Notes under the pieces: generated by a model | Database searches by the model: none | What the model was told of the DNA's origin: nothing | What the model saw: the letters and a program-made list of their open reading frames with translations, nothing else | Made by a program: the position numbers and the translations under genes | NCBI GenBank assembly: GCA_025058595.1 | Contig: JANXEK010000004.1 | Coordinates: 18,216 to 82,215 of the forward strand | DNA: 64,000 bases | From: Candidatus Bathyarchaeota archaeon | GTDB lineage: Archaea; Thermoproteota; CALKCG01; B24; DRYS01 | Direction: 5' to 3' | Shown: piece after piece, positions 34,913-43,940 of the stretch | How positions within the stretch are numbered: position 1 is the stretch's first letter | Layout: each line of letters opens with the position of its first letter

Positions 34913-35209
34913 ATGAAACAATCTAACCTTAAATGGATAGTATACACATTCCTCATACTATGGATAACTATCTACGCCTCAACATCAACCGTACTAACAC
35001 TACTCTCATTGCTAAGACCATCTTTCATCCAGTCTCTCCTACCTGAGATTAAGGATATACCAAGCATATTACTCTCCTTCGTACCAATCTTCGCTACATC
35101 CTCCTCTATATCCTTCCTAGTAGCCGGCTTTATATTGGATAGGAAGCGGAAGCATGCTTGCTATTATATCGCCGAAGCTTTAGAGAAACATAATGATACT
35201 TCGAATTAA
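34913..35209 (+). CDS. Small two-helix membrane protein, unknown
   Basis: 98 residues with two hydrophobic segments (near 10-32 and 52-73) and a basic/His-containing C-terminus. The frame is well supported by an ATG at 34913 with a TATA-like ttaatttt about 30 bp upstream. No family recognised. It ends one base before the opposing DUF362 gene. Confidence 0.55.
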   Translation: MKQSNLKWIVYTFLILWITIYASTSTVLTLLSLLRPSFIQSLLPEIKDIPSILLSFVPIFATSSSISFLVAGFILDRKRKHACYYIAEALEKHNDTSN

Positions 35210-35210
35210 C

Positions 35211-36062
35211 TTATCTCTCGAGGAAGCTTATGAAGCTTAGATAGCTTCTCCTAAACTTTATACTAACCTCTTCTATCTTCTCTCCTACTACCCTTATATT
35301 CCTAGGATCGCATACACCTAAACCTCTAGCTTCAGCTTCCCTTAGATGGGGTACATCCATCGGATCTATACCCATAACCATCGATGCTACTGAATCTACG
35401 GCTACCGGATCTAAACCTGCTATAACTACGCCTACCTCTACCGGTTGATGAGCCGTTTCATGAACCTCTCCTCCGATTATACCGTCCACCACCGCTAGCC
35501 TAGGTCTAAGTAGCATAGCTAGATCTACTATCTTAGTATTAAGCCTACCATGCATAACTCCTTTAGGCGATACTACTCCCATAAGATTCTTAAGACTTAA
35601 AGTAACGACGGCTAACCGGTGAACTTTAAGCTTAGGTACGCTGACGATAGCCGATTCTATAGCGGTCTTAGCTATCCTAACCTTCTTCAAAGCTTTACCA
35701 CCGGGTACATCCGCCTCGATATACTCATCTCTATTCAAATCCACCATATCCACTCCATACTTCTCAGCAACTCTATCTATCCCAGCAACCCTGAAAGCCT
35801 CCATAGTATCGGCAAACCCGCTCCCCTCCCCCACGGCTATACGGTTAAACCCCATAACCTTGAAATAGCGTACGACACCCTCTACGATCCTCGCATCTGT
35901 GGTAACACCTAAGCTTGGATGGCTCGAATCTATATAGTTGGGTTTAACAAGTATCTTTTCACCTGGTTTGAATGCTTCAGAAGCCTTAATAACCTCTAGC
36001 GCTTCCGATGTAGCTTCGACGGGATCATCAGATTTAACTATAACGACTTCTGATACCTTCAT
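35211..36062 (-). CDS. DUF362 protein, short form
   Basis: 283 residues, paralogous to 14112-15332: shared segments include ILVKPNYIDSSHP near residue 40, SVPKLKVHRLAVVTLSLKNLMGVVSPKG near 145-172, VVDGIIGGEVHETAH near 195 and VDSVASMVMGIDP near 225. It ends before the cysteine-rich tail of the longer protein, so it probably lacks that metal site. Function unknown. Confidence 0.82.
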   Translation of the reverse strand: MKVSEVVIVKSDDPVEATSEALEVIKASEAFKPGEKILVKPNYIDSSHPSLGVTTDARIVEGVVRYFKVMGFNRIAVGEGSGFADTMEAFRVAGIDRVAEKYGVDMVDLNRDEYIEADVPGGKALKKVRIAKTAIESAIVSVPKLKVHRLAVVTLSLKNLMGVVSPKGVMHGRLNTKIVDLAMLLRPRLAVVDGIIGGEVHETAHQPVEVGVVIAGLDPVAVDSVASMVMGIDPMDVPHLREAEARGLGVCDPRNIRVVGEKIEEVSIKFRRSYLSFISFLER

Positions 36063-36161
36063 ACTGTTTAAACCCGTGTAGATAGTAGTTCTTCTAGAAG
36101 ATATAGCTTCTCCCCTCTCCGATAGCTTAAAATAACCTCAATTAGGTATGGTTATAACGGT

Positions 36162-37010
36162 TTGTCCACGTATACCTTATCTGAGATACGACAAGGTTCT
36201 CAAGGAGATATAGCATACTACGATGTCTACCCTGAGAAGCATAAGCTTGTGATAGATATACACCACCATTATCGTCCATCTAGAAACTTTGTAGAAACTC
36301 TCTTAAAGGATATGGATGAAGCCGGCGTGCATAAGGTATGTCTATTCTCCTCACCTCCGCAGAGTTATAGCGATACGGAGGATAACGACTGGAAGAGGAT
36401 ATTCAAGGATTACGAGGATAAGATAATAGGCTTCGGGTCGATCACACCTGGGAGACCTAACAATAGCTTCGAGCTCGTAGATCTATACTATTCGAGAGGG
36501 TTTAGAGGATTGAAGTTCATCAGACCTACTCGTAGGTATGATCACGATGATTTCCTAGTCTACTATGAGAGAGCTGAGAAATATGGTATGCCTGTATTGT
36601 TCCATACGGGTGTGGTTGCACGTAGATCTGTTACAGAGAGTGAGGATGTAAGCTCAGCCTATATGCGTCCTGTATACCTCGATAGGATCGCTAGGCTATA
36701 CCCTAAGCTTAAGATCATAGCAGCCCATATGGGTGATCCATGGTTCGGTGAAGCCTTCAATACCTCTCAGAAGAATCCTTTACTCTGGCTCGATATATCC
36801 GGTAAGGGTATATGGCTTAAGGCTAAAGCTATCAGGGAGCATCTATGGATAAGGTTGAGGCCTGAGAAGCTTGTCTTCGGGCTTGATGAACCGTCATCGC
36901 AGTATAAGAGGTTGATATATACTTGGGATACGCTATTTTACGAAATGGGCTTAGATCAGAAAACGAGGGATATGATATTCGGAGAGACGGCCGCTCGGAT
37001 ACTAGGATAG
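36162..37010 (+). CDS. Amidohydrolase-family metal-dependent hydrolase (COG2159-like TIM barrel)
   Basis: 282 residues: VIDIHHHYRPS near residue 31 (metal HxH), GLKFIRPT near 115, VLFHTGVV near 148, IIAAHMGDPWFGEA near 186, and KLVFGLDEPSSQ near 245 (catalytic Asp). This order fits decarboxylase/hydrolase members of the amidohydrolase superfamily. The TTG 36162 start has no clear Shine-Dalgarno. Substrate unknown. Confidence 0.82.
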   Translation: MSTYTLSEIRQGSQGDIAYYDVYPEKHKLVIDIHHHYRPSRNFVETLLKDMDEAGVHKVCLFSSPPQSYSDTEDNDWKRIFKDYEDKIIGFGSITPGRPNNSFELVDLYYSRGFRGLKFIRPTRRYDHDDFLVYYERAEKYGMPVLFHTGVVARRSVTESEDVSSAYMRPVYLDRIARLYPKLKIIAAHMGDPWFGEAFNTSQKNPLLWLDISGKGIWLKAKAIREHLWIRLRPEKLVFGLDEPSSQYKRLIYTWDTLFYEMGLDQKTRDMIFGETAARILG

Positions 37011-37061
37011 ATCTGCAGTTTCACCAGGGTGTACTTCTCTTCACACCAACTCTAATTCTCC

Positions 37062-37700
37062 TTATACAGTAGTGTGGATCGCTCCAGTAATTTTTATATG
37101 AAAACATCGGATTCTGGGGTGACCTATAGGATCTGGATTCCAATCCACCTCCATACCGGATCTAGTTATTATCGTAACCTTTCTTGATGGTGGTATCTCG
37201 AAGTGAGCTGAGCTTAAACCTGCCTTACGATACCCTTCATCGACCCCAGTTCTCCATAGATCTCCGAGTATATGTTCACCCTGCAATCCATCGACTCTCA
37301 TCTTAACACCGGTCCTAGGATACTTCCAATCGATAGGCTCTGCGTAGAGTAGTATATACCCTGGAGATACGCATGCACTTCCGATAACGACTACGCTTAC
37401 TATAGGTTCATCCTCGATTATAGTTATAGCTCCGAACGGCGGTATGTCGAGCTCTACACCATCAGTATTAACTTCAGCCCCAGATCACTTTCTTCCAAGC
37501 TCGACTATAACGTTTGGATAGTTGAACGGAGCCCAGTAATCACGTACCTCTACTATGTATCTTTCGACCCTTCGCTCAACTCCACCCCGATATAGCTTCA
37601 AGACTTCAAACCCCTCTTCAGTCATCTTTCCAGGAACCCTCCTAGGATTACAGATAGGTATGCTACGGGCATACATACCTCCAGCCATAGTATCATCCAC
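37062..37700 (-). pseudogene. 212-codon ORF split by a single in-frame TGA, unknown family
   Basis: The track lists two ORFs (37485-37700 and 37062-37301), but they are one frame: after the TGA at 37487-37485 the same frame stays open for 140 more codons with ordinary codon use (SGAEVNTDGVELDIPPFGAI onward). The protein has no family I recognise; the second half looks beta-rich. Starting codon GTG 37700. One nonsense mutation is the simplest reading. A direct near-repeat GTCGAGCT / GTAGAGCT flanks the stop region. Selenocysteine is unlikely in this lineage. Confidence 0.6.
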
Positions 37701-37777
37701 CCTAGATTTAAGCCAGATCCATCCATCGGTATGTATCGCTGTATATTTTACGCAAACATTTAATCCTAGGGGAAGTG

Positions 37778-37788
37778 CTATATATTTT
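37778..37788 (+). promoter_or_regulatory. TATA box ahead of the radical SAM gene
   Basis: ctatatatttt centred about 28 bp before ATG 37811. It lies inside the track's longer N-terminus (GTG 37775), which argues that translation starts at ATG 37811 on a leaderless or near-leaderless message. Confidence 0.55.
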
Positions 37789-37810
37789 CGGTGGCGGATT
37801 GAAGGAGGCT

Positions 37811-38848
37811 ATGCTCTACGAATCGTTAAGCGATGGTAGAGTCATATGTAATGTATGTTCTCGTAGATGTGCTATCCCTTTAGGCTCGATCGGCTTCTGT
37901 CGTGTTAGGAAGAATATCGATGGAAAGCTATACAGCCTGGTATACGGCAAGGTTTGCAGTATGGCTGTAGATCCTATAATGAAGAAGCCTCTATACCACT
38001 TCTACCCAGGATCCTCTGTTCTAAGCTTAGCTACTGTCGGATGCAATTTCAGGTGTATATTCTGCGATAACTGGGTTATAAGTCAGGAGAGAGATATAAC
38101 CGGTAGGGAGCTTACCCCTCAGAATATAGTCGATATAGCTTTAGAGTATGCTTGCGAAGGTATAAGCTACACTTATACCGAGCCTACTATCTTCTTCGAA
38201 CTAACGTACGATACGGCTAAGCTTGCTAAAGATAAGAAACTATTCAACACGTATGTGACGAACGGTTACATGACGGTGGAGGCTATAGAATGCATCGCTC
38301 CATACCTGGATGCAGCCACTGTAGATTTCAAAGGTGGGGGTAATCCTGAATTCTATAAGAAGTATATGCTTGTCCCATCTGTAGATCCTATATATGAAGC
38401 TCTTGAAACTATGAAAAAGCATGGCATACACGTAGAGATTACAAATCTTATGGTGACAAAGTACGGCGATAACCTAGAAGATCTTAGAAAACTAGCTAGG
38501 TGGGTATGCGATAATCTAGGTGAAGATACGGTCTTCCACATACTTAGATTCCATCCGGACTACCAGATGTTAGATGTTCCATCGACACCTATAAAATCTA
38601 TGGAAGAAGCGTATAAGGTAGCTAGAGGTGAGGGGTTGAACTATGTATATTTAGGCAATGTACCTGGGCATCCATATGAAGATACATACTGTCCAGGATG
38701 CGGCTCGAAGATCATAGATAGATTCAGCTTCGATATAGTAAGCTGGAGGCTTAAACCAGGCAACTTATGCTCTGAATGTGGATATAAGATAGCTATAGTA
38801 GGTGAATATAAACCCGGAGGTTCAAGCTACCCCTTCGGTCTAGTATAG
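37811..38848 (+). CDS. AmmeMemoRadiSam-type radical SAM enzyme (PflA-like, COG1180)
   Basis: About 345 residues. N-terminal CNVCSRRCAIPLGSIGFC zinc-type cysteines, radical SAM cluster CNFRCIFCDNW near residue 84 (CxxxCxxC), GISYTYTEPTIFFE, and a C-terminal CPGCGSKI ... CSECG ribbon. This matches the radical SAM component of the AMMECR1/MEMO-linked set; its natural substrate is not established. The AMMECR1 and MEMO partners are not in this window. TTG 37799 is an alternative start; the TATA box and AAGGAGG support ATG 37811. Confidence 0.87.
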   Translation: MLYESLSDGRVICNVCSRRCAIPLGSIGFCRVRKNIDGKLYSLVYGKVCSMAVDPIMKKPLYHFYPGSSVLSLATVGCNFRCIFCDNWVISQERDITGRELTPQNIVDIALEYACEGISYTYTEPTIFFELTYDTAKLAKDKKLFNTYVTNGYMTVEAIECIAPYLDAATVDFKGGGNPEFYKKYMLVPSVDPIYEALETMKKHGIHVEITNLMVTKYGDNLEDLRKLARWVCDNLGEDTVFHILRFHPDYQMLDVPSTPIKSMEEAYKVARGEGLNYVYLGNVPGHPYEDTYCPGCGSKIIDRFSFDIVSWRLKPGNLCSECGYKIAIVGEYKPGGSSYPFGLV

Positions 38849-38925
38849 GAGTAGATAGCATCTATACGTAGCGTTAAATCTGAAACCACATTCTGTGGCG
38901 GCGTATCGTCGGCAGTAGTCTACCG

Positions 38926-39714
38926 CTAACCTGGCTGATACTCTACAACCCTCCTACGATATTCTTCGAGTATATCCTTTACGAAGCTATCCTCTCTCAC
39001 CATCCTATATACTTCTGCTATCCTTCTAACCCATTGTTCGACTATAACCCTACCCTTCTCCTTGGAAGCTTTCCTAGGATCACCTAGATACGCTTCTAAA
39101 GCATATCCTACCCAATCTATATTCGTCTCGACGTTCGGTATCAGTGTAGAGACACCTATCCTAGCCTCTCCCTTGACGTAATCCAGCTTAACTAGCTGCG
39201 GAGCTATATAAGATACTATACTCGTCTCTATCTCGCATGCATGACCTATACGCTCTGTCTCCCTTAACCTCTCGATCTCCTCCCTCACAGGAGACCATGG
39301 ATCTACCATCATGTATAGGCATATATTCATGCATCTATCCAGTATATCTCTAGATAGGAGTCGTAAGATCCTCGTATTACCACCGTGACCGTTGAGTATG
39401 AGTATCTTTCTGAATCCATTTCTATATACTTCGAGGCAGATCTCCCTCAATAGGCATAGGATGGCTTCAGCCGATATAGAGATCGTACCTGGAAAATGCT
39501 TACTTTCAGGTGCATAGCCGTAAGCTATGGGTGGTAGGATTATAGCATCCTCCAATTCTGAAGCTTTAACAGCAACCCAGTATATCGTGATTATATCTGT
39601 TCCAAGCGGTAGGTGAGGCCCATGAACCTCCACGCTACCTATAGGTATAACGATAGGTAGACTTTTATCTATCTCAGCTATATCTTTAGAAGTTAAATCC
39701 TCCCATCTAACCAT
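38926..39714 (-). CDS. Creatininase family amidohydrolase
   Basis: 262 residues with the family's metal motifs: IPIGSVEVHGPHLPLGTD near residue 20, YGYAPESKHFPGT near 67 and LNGHGGNTRIL near 108, plus an acidic HACEIETS segment near 160. In archaea this family includes the FAPy-nucleotide deformylase (ArfB) of riboflavin/F420 synthesis and uncharacterised amidases; nothing nearby decides between these. Confidence 0.87.
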   Translation of the reverse strand: MVRWEDLTSKDIAEIDKSLPIVIPIGSVEVHGPHLPLGTDIITIYWVAVKASELEDAIILPPIAYGYAPESKHFPGTISISAEAILCLLREICLEVYRNGFRKILILNGHGGNTRILRLLSRDILDRCMNICLYMMVDPWSPVREEIERLRETERIGHACEIETSIVSYIAPQLVKLDYVKGEARIGVSTLIPNVETNIDWVGYALEAYLGDPRKASKEKGRVIVEQWVRRIAEVYRMVREDSFVKDILEEYRRRVVEYQPG

Positions 39715-39794
39715 GATAAAACAATTATTTTCCAGGATTTTAAGCTTTTCGATTATCGTATACCGACGAAGAATCTAAACCTTCGATACACGTT

Positions 39795-39976
39795 TTAAGA
39801 GCCCCTCATGGTTTTTCTTCTCTTATCGACAGCTATCCTTAAACGTCTAGCTTTATCTGTAATTAACCCTAACTCTATCAGCTTTCCTAAGCTGAACCCT
39901 CTACCAAGGCTTCTAACGATAGGCCTTTTTAACCCCCTTCTTACCGTTTTGCGGAAGAGGGTTCAGGGTTGTCCAA
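39795..39976 (-). CDS. rpl13e: Ribosomal protein eL13, with a broken frame near the start
   Basis: Missing from the ORF track. The minus strand reads RPIVRSLGRGFSLGKLIELGL then ARRLRIAVDKRRKTMRGS and a TAA at 39795: the eL13 signature (GRGFSLGEL...VDKRRK). That frame is bounded upstream by TGA with no start codon. A TTG at 39976, just after the OB-fold gene, opens MDNPEPSS in another frame, and a CTG at 39966 opens MNPLP in the third. The break coincides with a hairpin carrying BHB-like pairing. It is either a spliced gene, a noncanonical start, or an indel. Confidence 0.72.
39937..39952 (-). other. Possible short BHB-type intron in eL13 (16-17 nt)
   Basis: In the transcript AACCC (39963-39959) pairs with GGGUU (39935-39931), and UCUU (39958-39955) pairs with AAGA (39942-39939), leaving 3-nt bulges CCG and AGG: the BHB layout, but the inner helix is missing (alternatively CCG pairs CGG to make one hairpin with a single bulge). 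Canonical cuts remove 16 nt and join the CTG frame (MNPLP to GLKRPIVR); removing 17 nt joins the TTG frame. Much weaker than the infB intron. Confidence 0.4.
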
Positions 39977-39986
39977 CCTAGTAATC

Positions 39987-40274
39987 CTACTTCACCACTT
40001 TAAGCTTTCCATATCTACCTACGTTAAGCTGAAGCTTTCCCCTAAAATAGTTTGTATAACCATTCTCCACCCTAACCCTATCCCCGACGCTAACCATATC
40101 GATAGTATCACCCCATAGTACAAGCTGTATAGAGCCTGAATCATCCTTAAGTTCTGCCGTAGCTACAGAAGTTGCACCGTATCTTGTGTTAACAGTTTTA
40201 GGCTCTGTTATACTCGTTATGAAGCCTTCAACCGTAACTCTCCTCATACCTTGTTTTACATCTGCTATCCTCAT
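39987..40274 (-). CDS. OB-fold single-stranded nucleic-acid-binding protein (RPA/SSB-like)
   Basis: 95 residues forming one OB fold: VTVEGFITSITEPKTVNTRYG, then TAELKDDSGSIQLVLWGDTIDMV and VGDRVRVENGYTNYFRGKLQLNVG, the typical strand pattern of archaeal RPA/SSB domains. It probably binds ssDNA or RNA. It lies 10 bp upstream of the eL13 start region, so both are likely cotranscribed. Confidence 0.85.
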   Translation of the reverse strand: MRIADVKQGMRRVTVEGFITSITEPKTVNTRYGATSVATAELKDDSGSIQLVLWGDTIDMVSVGDRVRVENGYTNYFRGKLQLNVGRYGKLKVVK

Positions 40275-40350
40275 GATAGTGTCGAACCTACCTAAAAAGC
40301 GGGTTTAACTCTATATAAGCGTTGCCTACTCCATGGACGTAAAACCTCAA

Positions 40351-40361
40351 AAACTTTAATA
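40351..40361 (+). promoter_or_regulatory. TATA box for htpX
   Basis: ctttaataaa about 45 bp before ATG 40399, followed by AAGGTG seven bases before the ATG: promoter plus Shine-Dalgarno with a short leader. A second AT-rich box (ctatataaat) nearer the gene is an alternative. Confidence 0.5.
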
Positions 40362-40398
40362 AATCCCCTTCACTATATAAATTCCAAGGTGTCAATCC

Positions 40399-41349
40399 AT
40401 GAATCTGATTAAGCTTAAGCTATCGATGCTAGGCACCGTAGCGGTGATAATAGGCTTATCGACATTATTCCTAGCTTTAGTGCTATCTCTAGCTGGTGTA
40501 GATATACTCCTATTACCTATATTCGTCGTAGCGTTCAACATAGTTCAATGGCTTATAGCGCCATACCTGATCGACGCTCTCTACAGGGTTAGAGAGCTAC
40601 CTGAATCTGAGCTTCCATGGCTTCATAGATCTATCGAGAAGCTCAGCATAGCTAGCAATATAAAGAAGCCTAAGGTTATGTTAGCTCAGATACCTATCCC
40701 CAACGCTTTCGCCTATGGTTCACCTATAGCTGGAACCCGCGTCGCCGTGACGGGTAAACTTCTAGAGATACTCGAACCAGAGGAGGTTGAAGCTGTCATA
40801 GGCCATGAGCTAGGGCACCTCAAGCATAGAGATGTACAGGTTATGATGATAGCCTCGGTGCTTCCAGCTATATTCTACTATATAGGCTACAGCTTCATGC
40901 TGTCGTACTACTATAGAGGATCTTATGGGAGGGATCGTGGAGGTAACGGTCTCGCAGCCCTCATAGGTATACTATCGATATTCATGTACTACATCCTATC
41001 GCTACTAGTGTTAGGCTTAAGCCGTCTGAGAGAGTACTATGCCGACAGACATAGCGCTTCGGTAGTAGAGTATGGAGCATCCAAACTTGCATCGGCTCTA
41101 GCTAAACTCGTAACATACACTAGTAGGATACCTCGCGAGAAAATGGAGAACTTCCTAAGCTTTCGTGCGCTATTCATAACAGATCCGGGTAGAGCTCATA
41201 GCGATGCCGAAGAGCTGAAGTATGGTAGAAGCTTAGCCGAATCGATCGCTTCGAGAGAAATTACATGGGTCGATAGACTCTTAGAGATATTCTCGACCCA
41301 TCCCAACATAGTTAAGAGAATTAGAGCACTCCTACAGATAGAAAGTTAA
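40399..41349 (+). CDS. htpX: HtpX-like membrane zinc metalloprotease (M48)
   Basis: 316 residues: two N-terminal membrane helices (near 10-30 and 35-55), a PIPNAFAYGS segment, the zinc motif VIGHELGHLKHRD near residue 130, two more membrane helices, and the third ligand region LREYYADRHSA near 213. The family degrades damaged membrane proteins, with the active site in the cytoplasm. The last four bases overlap the opposing herA stop. Confidence 0.93.
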   Translation: MNLIKLKLSMLGTVAVIIGLSTLFLALVLSLAGVDILLLPIFVVAFNIVQWLIAPYLIDALYRVRELPESELPWLHRSIEKLSIASNIKKPKVMLAQIPIPNAFAYGSPIAGTRVAVTGKLLEILEPEEVEAVIGHELGHLKHRDVQVMMIASVLPAIFYYIGYSFMLSYYYRGSYGRDRGGNGLAALIGILSIFMYYILSLLVLGLSRLREYYADRHSASVVEYGASKLASALAKLVTYTSRIPREKMENFLSFRALFITDPGRAHSDAEELKYGRSLAESIASREITWVDRLLEIFSTHPNIVKRIRALLQIES

Positions 41350-43940
41350 CTTTCTCTATCCAGTATTTCGACAACGGGTTTACCCATATTGATCCATGCA
41401 TCCCTAGCCGTAACTTTCGCTTTCCTAGGATACTCTTCTACTTCTACTTCTACCGCGACCGGGAAGGGTATCAGCGAGCCTAAACCCCAGAATAGCGCTT
41501 CATGATCTGCTAACCCTGGTAGGTAGTCTGACAGTCTCTCGTTACCGTACTCAGTATACTTGAGTATAGCTTCCTGATCGTTCCCGCTCATAAGCCTAAA
41601 GCATGCTATCGTATTACACTGCGATATTATCGATTTAGATATATACGCCGGCCTCTGCGTTATGAATATGAACCCTACGTTATATCCTCCAGCTTGACTT
41701 ACAGCTTCTATCAGCTCTTTATCTACCCCGATCTTCTCAGGATTTCCAACCTCTATCTTTAACCCCTTCTCAGGTGTAAAGTATTGCGCCTCTTCTATGA
41801 CGAATATAACCGCGAAACCGCCTTCATCTCTCCTACTTAAAGCATAATCTACAATCCTAGATACTATATGACGTACGGCTATATGCTGGGCATCTATATC
41901 TGTATCCACCGATAGATCTACAATAACGATAGGATTACTCCTACATATATCCACTACATCGATATACCTATACTCCTCATCCAGGAAATCCCCCCTCCTC
42001 TCAAGAGCCCAACGTATAAGATTCAAACTATGGCTACCACTACGACCACTTAACATCGGAGCTATACGGTTAACTTCTCTAAGTAGGGATGCTCGATTCA
42101 CATCCTCCCCTCTAGCTTTCAACGATTCTACCGCTTCAGTTATTAGACGCCCTGCACTAGATGCAGGATCTAGATTGAGTCTCGACGCTATAATCTTACC
42201 TTTAAGCATAGATGATTTAGGTAGGAACATCTTATACGGGTATACCTTCCCGCCAAACTTAGTTAAAGCCGTATACTCGCATCTACGATCTAATACTATG
42301 AATCTAGGTTGAGGCTCCATCCTAGAGGCTTTCGCTATAAGGCTAACTACGAAGCTTGACTTACCGCTACGAGTATTGTGACACGAAACACCCCCCATCC
42401 CGGCTACAAAATTCTCGCATCCAGGAACCGATAGATCGTATACAAACTTATACTCGTATCCTACGGTATCTATCCTAGTTATCCTAGCTAGAGCTAGATC
42501 TCCTACAGAGGAATTTCTATCCTGATATCCGCTAGCTATAAGCTTGAGATAGAATATATCTGATACCAGTCTCTTATCATCTACTAAGCCCAAGCTTAAG
42601 GATTTAAGTAAAGGTTCTAGGAAAGCTTCTAGGATCTCATGTTTCGAGTTGAATATGAATCTAGGTATACGTATACCTGGATCTATAGATTTTAAAGCTT
42701 CGAACAATAGCTTCAACACTTTACTCTTCAAAATGACTTCTACATACTCTCGGTGTTCCTCGATAAATACATCTGCGATAGACCTGATGCTGGATACTAG
42801 GGATAGTATCCCTTCATCGTATATCGATCGTGGTAGCTTCAACGAGACACCATCTGGATGATTACACCCGAATAGGATGTAATACGCTATTAGACGAGCG
42901 ATATCCTTATCTACGATTAGTTTAGGTAGTATATGGTTATCTTCGATCGACACGTATCTATCAGCATCAGTTACATCTTCAGACCTTAGCATACTAGCTA
43001 TATTTAACTCCTCCATGCATGATGCTGGTCTAGGTATGAATGACGGTACTAGTATACTATCACCAGGCTTCAAGCTACCAGCTTCTACGGCTTCCACCCT
43101 AGAATTATTTATAGTGTAAACTGAATGCGACGGTGTAACTGTTACCGAACGTCCATCCTCAAGCTCCATCCTAATCATAGATCCATCGTATCTATGCCTT
43201 ATGAGATTTCTCACCGGGTGCCATCTTAACTCTAGCTTTTCCGGATCGAAGCTTGGAACGTAGATATCGTCGCTTAACTCAACTTCCCCTTCGTCTTCAT
43301 CCATAAAGAATCGATCTACGAATCTACCTATCTCCTCTATCCATATCTCCCCCTTATACATGTATATGATAGGCTCGTAGTAGGCTATACTCATACCTGC
43401 TACGAACATATGTCCCTTAGCTATAGAGTTCAGATCTAGGTATATCGGGACGTCGGTTCCCTTCAACCTACCTATACGTATCGGAAAGCATTCCTTCTTA
43501 CCTCCCCTCATAATCTCCATATAGAACTCCTGCAACTCATACGGCTCAGGCTGGTAAACTGGATCCCATGTCCCAGGGGCACATTCGAGTCTAACCCACT
43601 TTCCATCACTACGTATATAGCCTAATGCTTCTGTGAAAGCTACATCGTACTCTAACCCTTTTCCATACTGAGCCTTCTCCCCCTTCTTACCAGCTATAGG
43701 TCCGAATCCGCCTAACCCCATCTCAGGATTATAGGGGGTAACCTTGAAAACCCTAAGGAGGACCGGTGTGAAATTATCTCTGCTTAACGGATGCTTGATG
43801 AAATAGTATCCGTTAACTACGACTTTATACCCTTCCTTAACCACGAACGGTATTATTCTCTGATCACATCCGGATAGTATGTAACCTATCTCTATCAAAG
43901 CTCCCAGCTTCCCTTGTTGGTAGTATCTGTTAAAGCCCAA
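41346..43940 (-). CDS. herA: DNA helicase/translocase HerA with an in-frame intein in its P-loop
   Basis: 864 residues as translated. The N-terminus is a HAS-barrel-like domain (LIEIGYILSG...); the ATPase core contains MFVAGM at residues 178-183, then a 339-residue intein, then TRSGKSSFVV from 523, so the P-loop G-M-T-R-S-G-K-S is split. After splicing about 525 residues remain, the usual HerA size, with VIFVIEEAQYFTPE (Walker B) and FITQRPAYISK (sensor). HerA pumps DNA with NurA nuclease in end resection. The TTG 43940 start overlaps nurA by 46 bp. Confidence 0.88.
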   Translation of the reverse strand: MGFNRYYQQGKLGALIEIGYILSGCDQRIIPFVVKEGYKVVVNGYYFIKHPLSRDNFTPVLLRVFKVTPYNPEMGLGGFGPIAGKKGEKAQYGKGLEYDVAFTEALGYIRSDGKWVRLECAPGTWDPVYQPEPYELQEFYMEIMRGGKKECFPIRIGRLKGTDVPIYLDLNSIAKGHMFVAGMSIAYYEPIIYMYKGEIWIEEIGRFVDRFFMDEDEGEVELSDDIYVPSFDPEKLELRWHPVRNLIRHRYDGSMIRMELEDGRSVTVTPSHSVYTINNSRVEAVEAGSLKPGDSILVPSFIPRPASCMEELNIASMLRSEDVTDADRYVSIEDNHILPKLIVDKDIARLIAYYILFGCNHPDGVSLKLPRSIYDEGILSLVSSIRSIADVFIEEHREYVEVILKSKVLKLLFEALKSIDPGIRIPRFIFNSKHEILEAFLEPLLKSLSLGLVDDKRLVSDIFYLKLIASGYQDRNSSVGDLALARITRIDTVGYEYKFVYDLSVPGCENFVAGMGGVSCHNTRSGKSSFVVSLIAKASRMEPQPRFIVLDRRCEYTALTKFGGKVYPYKMFLPKSSMLKGKIIASRLNLDPASSAGRLITEAVESLKARGEDVNRASLLREVNRIAPMLSGRSGSHSLNLIRWALERRGDFLDEEYRYIDVVDICRSNPIVIVDLSVDTDIDAQHIAVRHIVSRIVDYALSRRDEGGFAVIFVIEEAQYFTPEKGLKIEVGNPEKIGVDKELIEAVSQAGGYNVGFIFITQRPAYISKSIISQCNTIACFRLMSGNDQEAILKYTEYGNERLSDYLPGLADHEALFWGLGSLIPFPVAVEVEVEEYPRKAKVTARDAWINMGKPVVEILDRES
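42375..43391 (-). mobile_element. HerA P-loop intein (339 aa) with degenerate homing-endonuclease domain
   Basis: Starts with Ser (SIAYYEPIIYMYKGEIWIEE, block A), has block B GSMIRMELEDGRSVTVTPSH, block F YKFVYDLSVPGCENFVAG and ends GGVSCHN followed by Thr, the +1 nucleophile. The middle carries two segments that look like eroded LAGLIDADG helices (LIAYYILFGCNHPDG and ILEAFLEPLLKSLSLGL) lacking the expected Asp pairs, so the endonuclease is probably inactive while splicing is likely intact. Its length keeps the host frame. Confidence 0.85.

Noticed and set aside
37485-37487. Selenocysteine at the TGA
   Set aside because: No SECIS-like hairpin was evident and selenoproteins are not known in this lineage; the codon does not align with any recognised Sec family.
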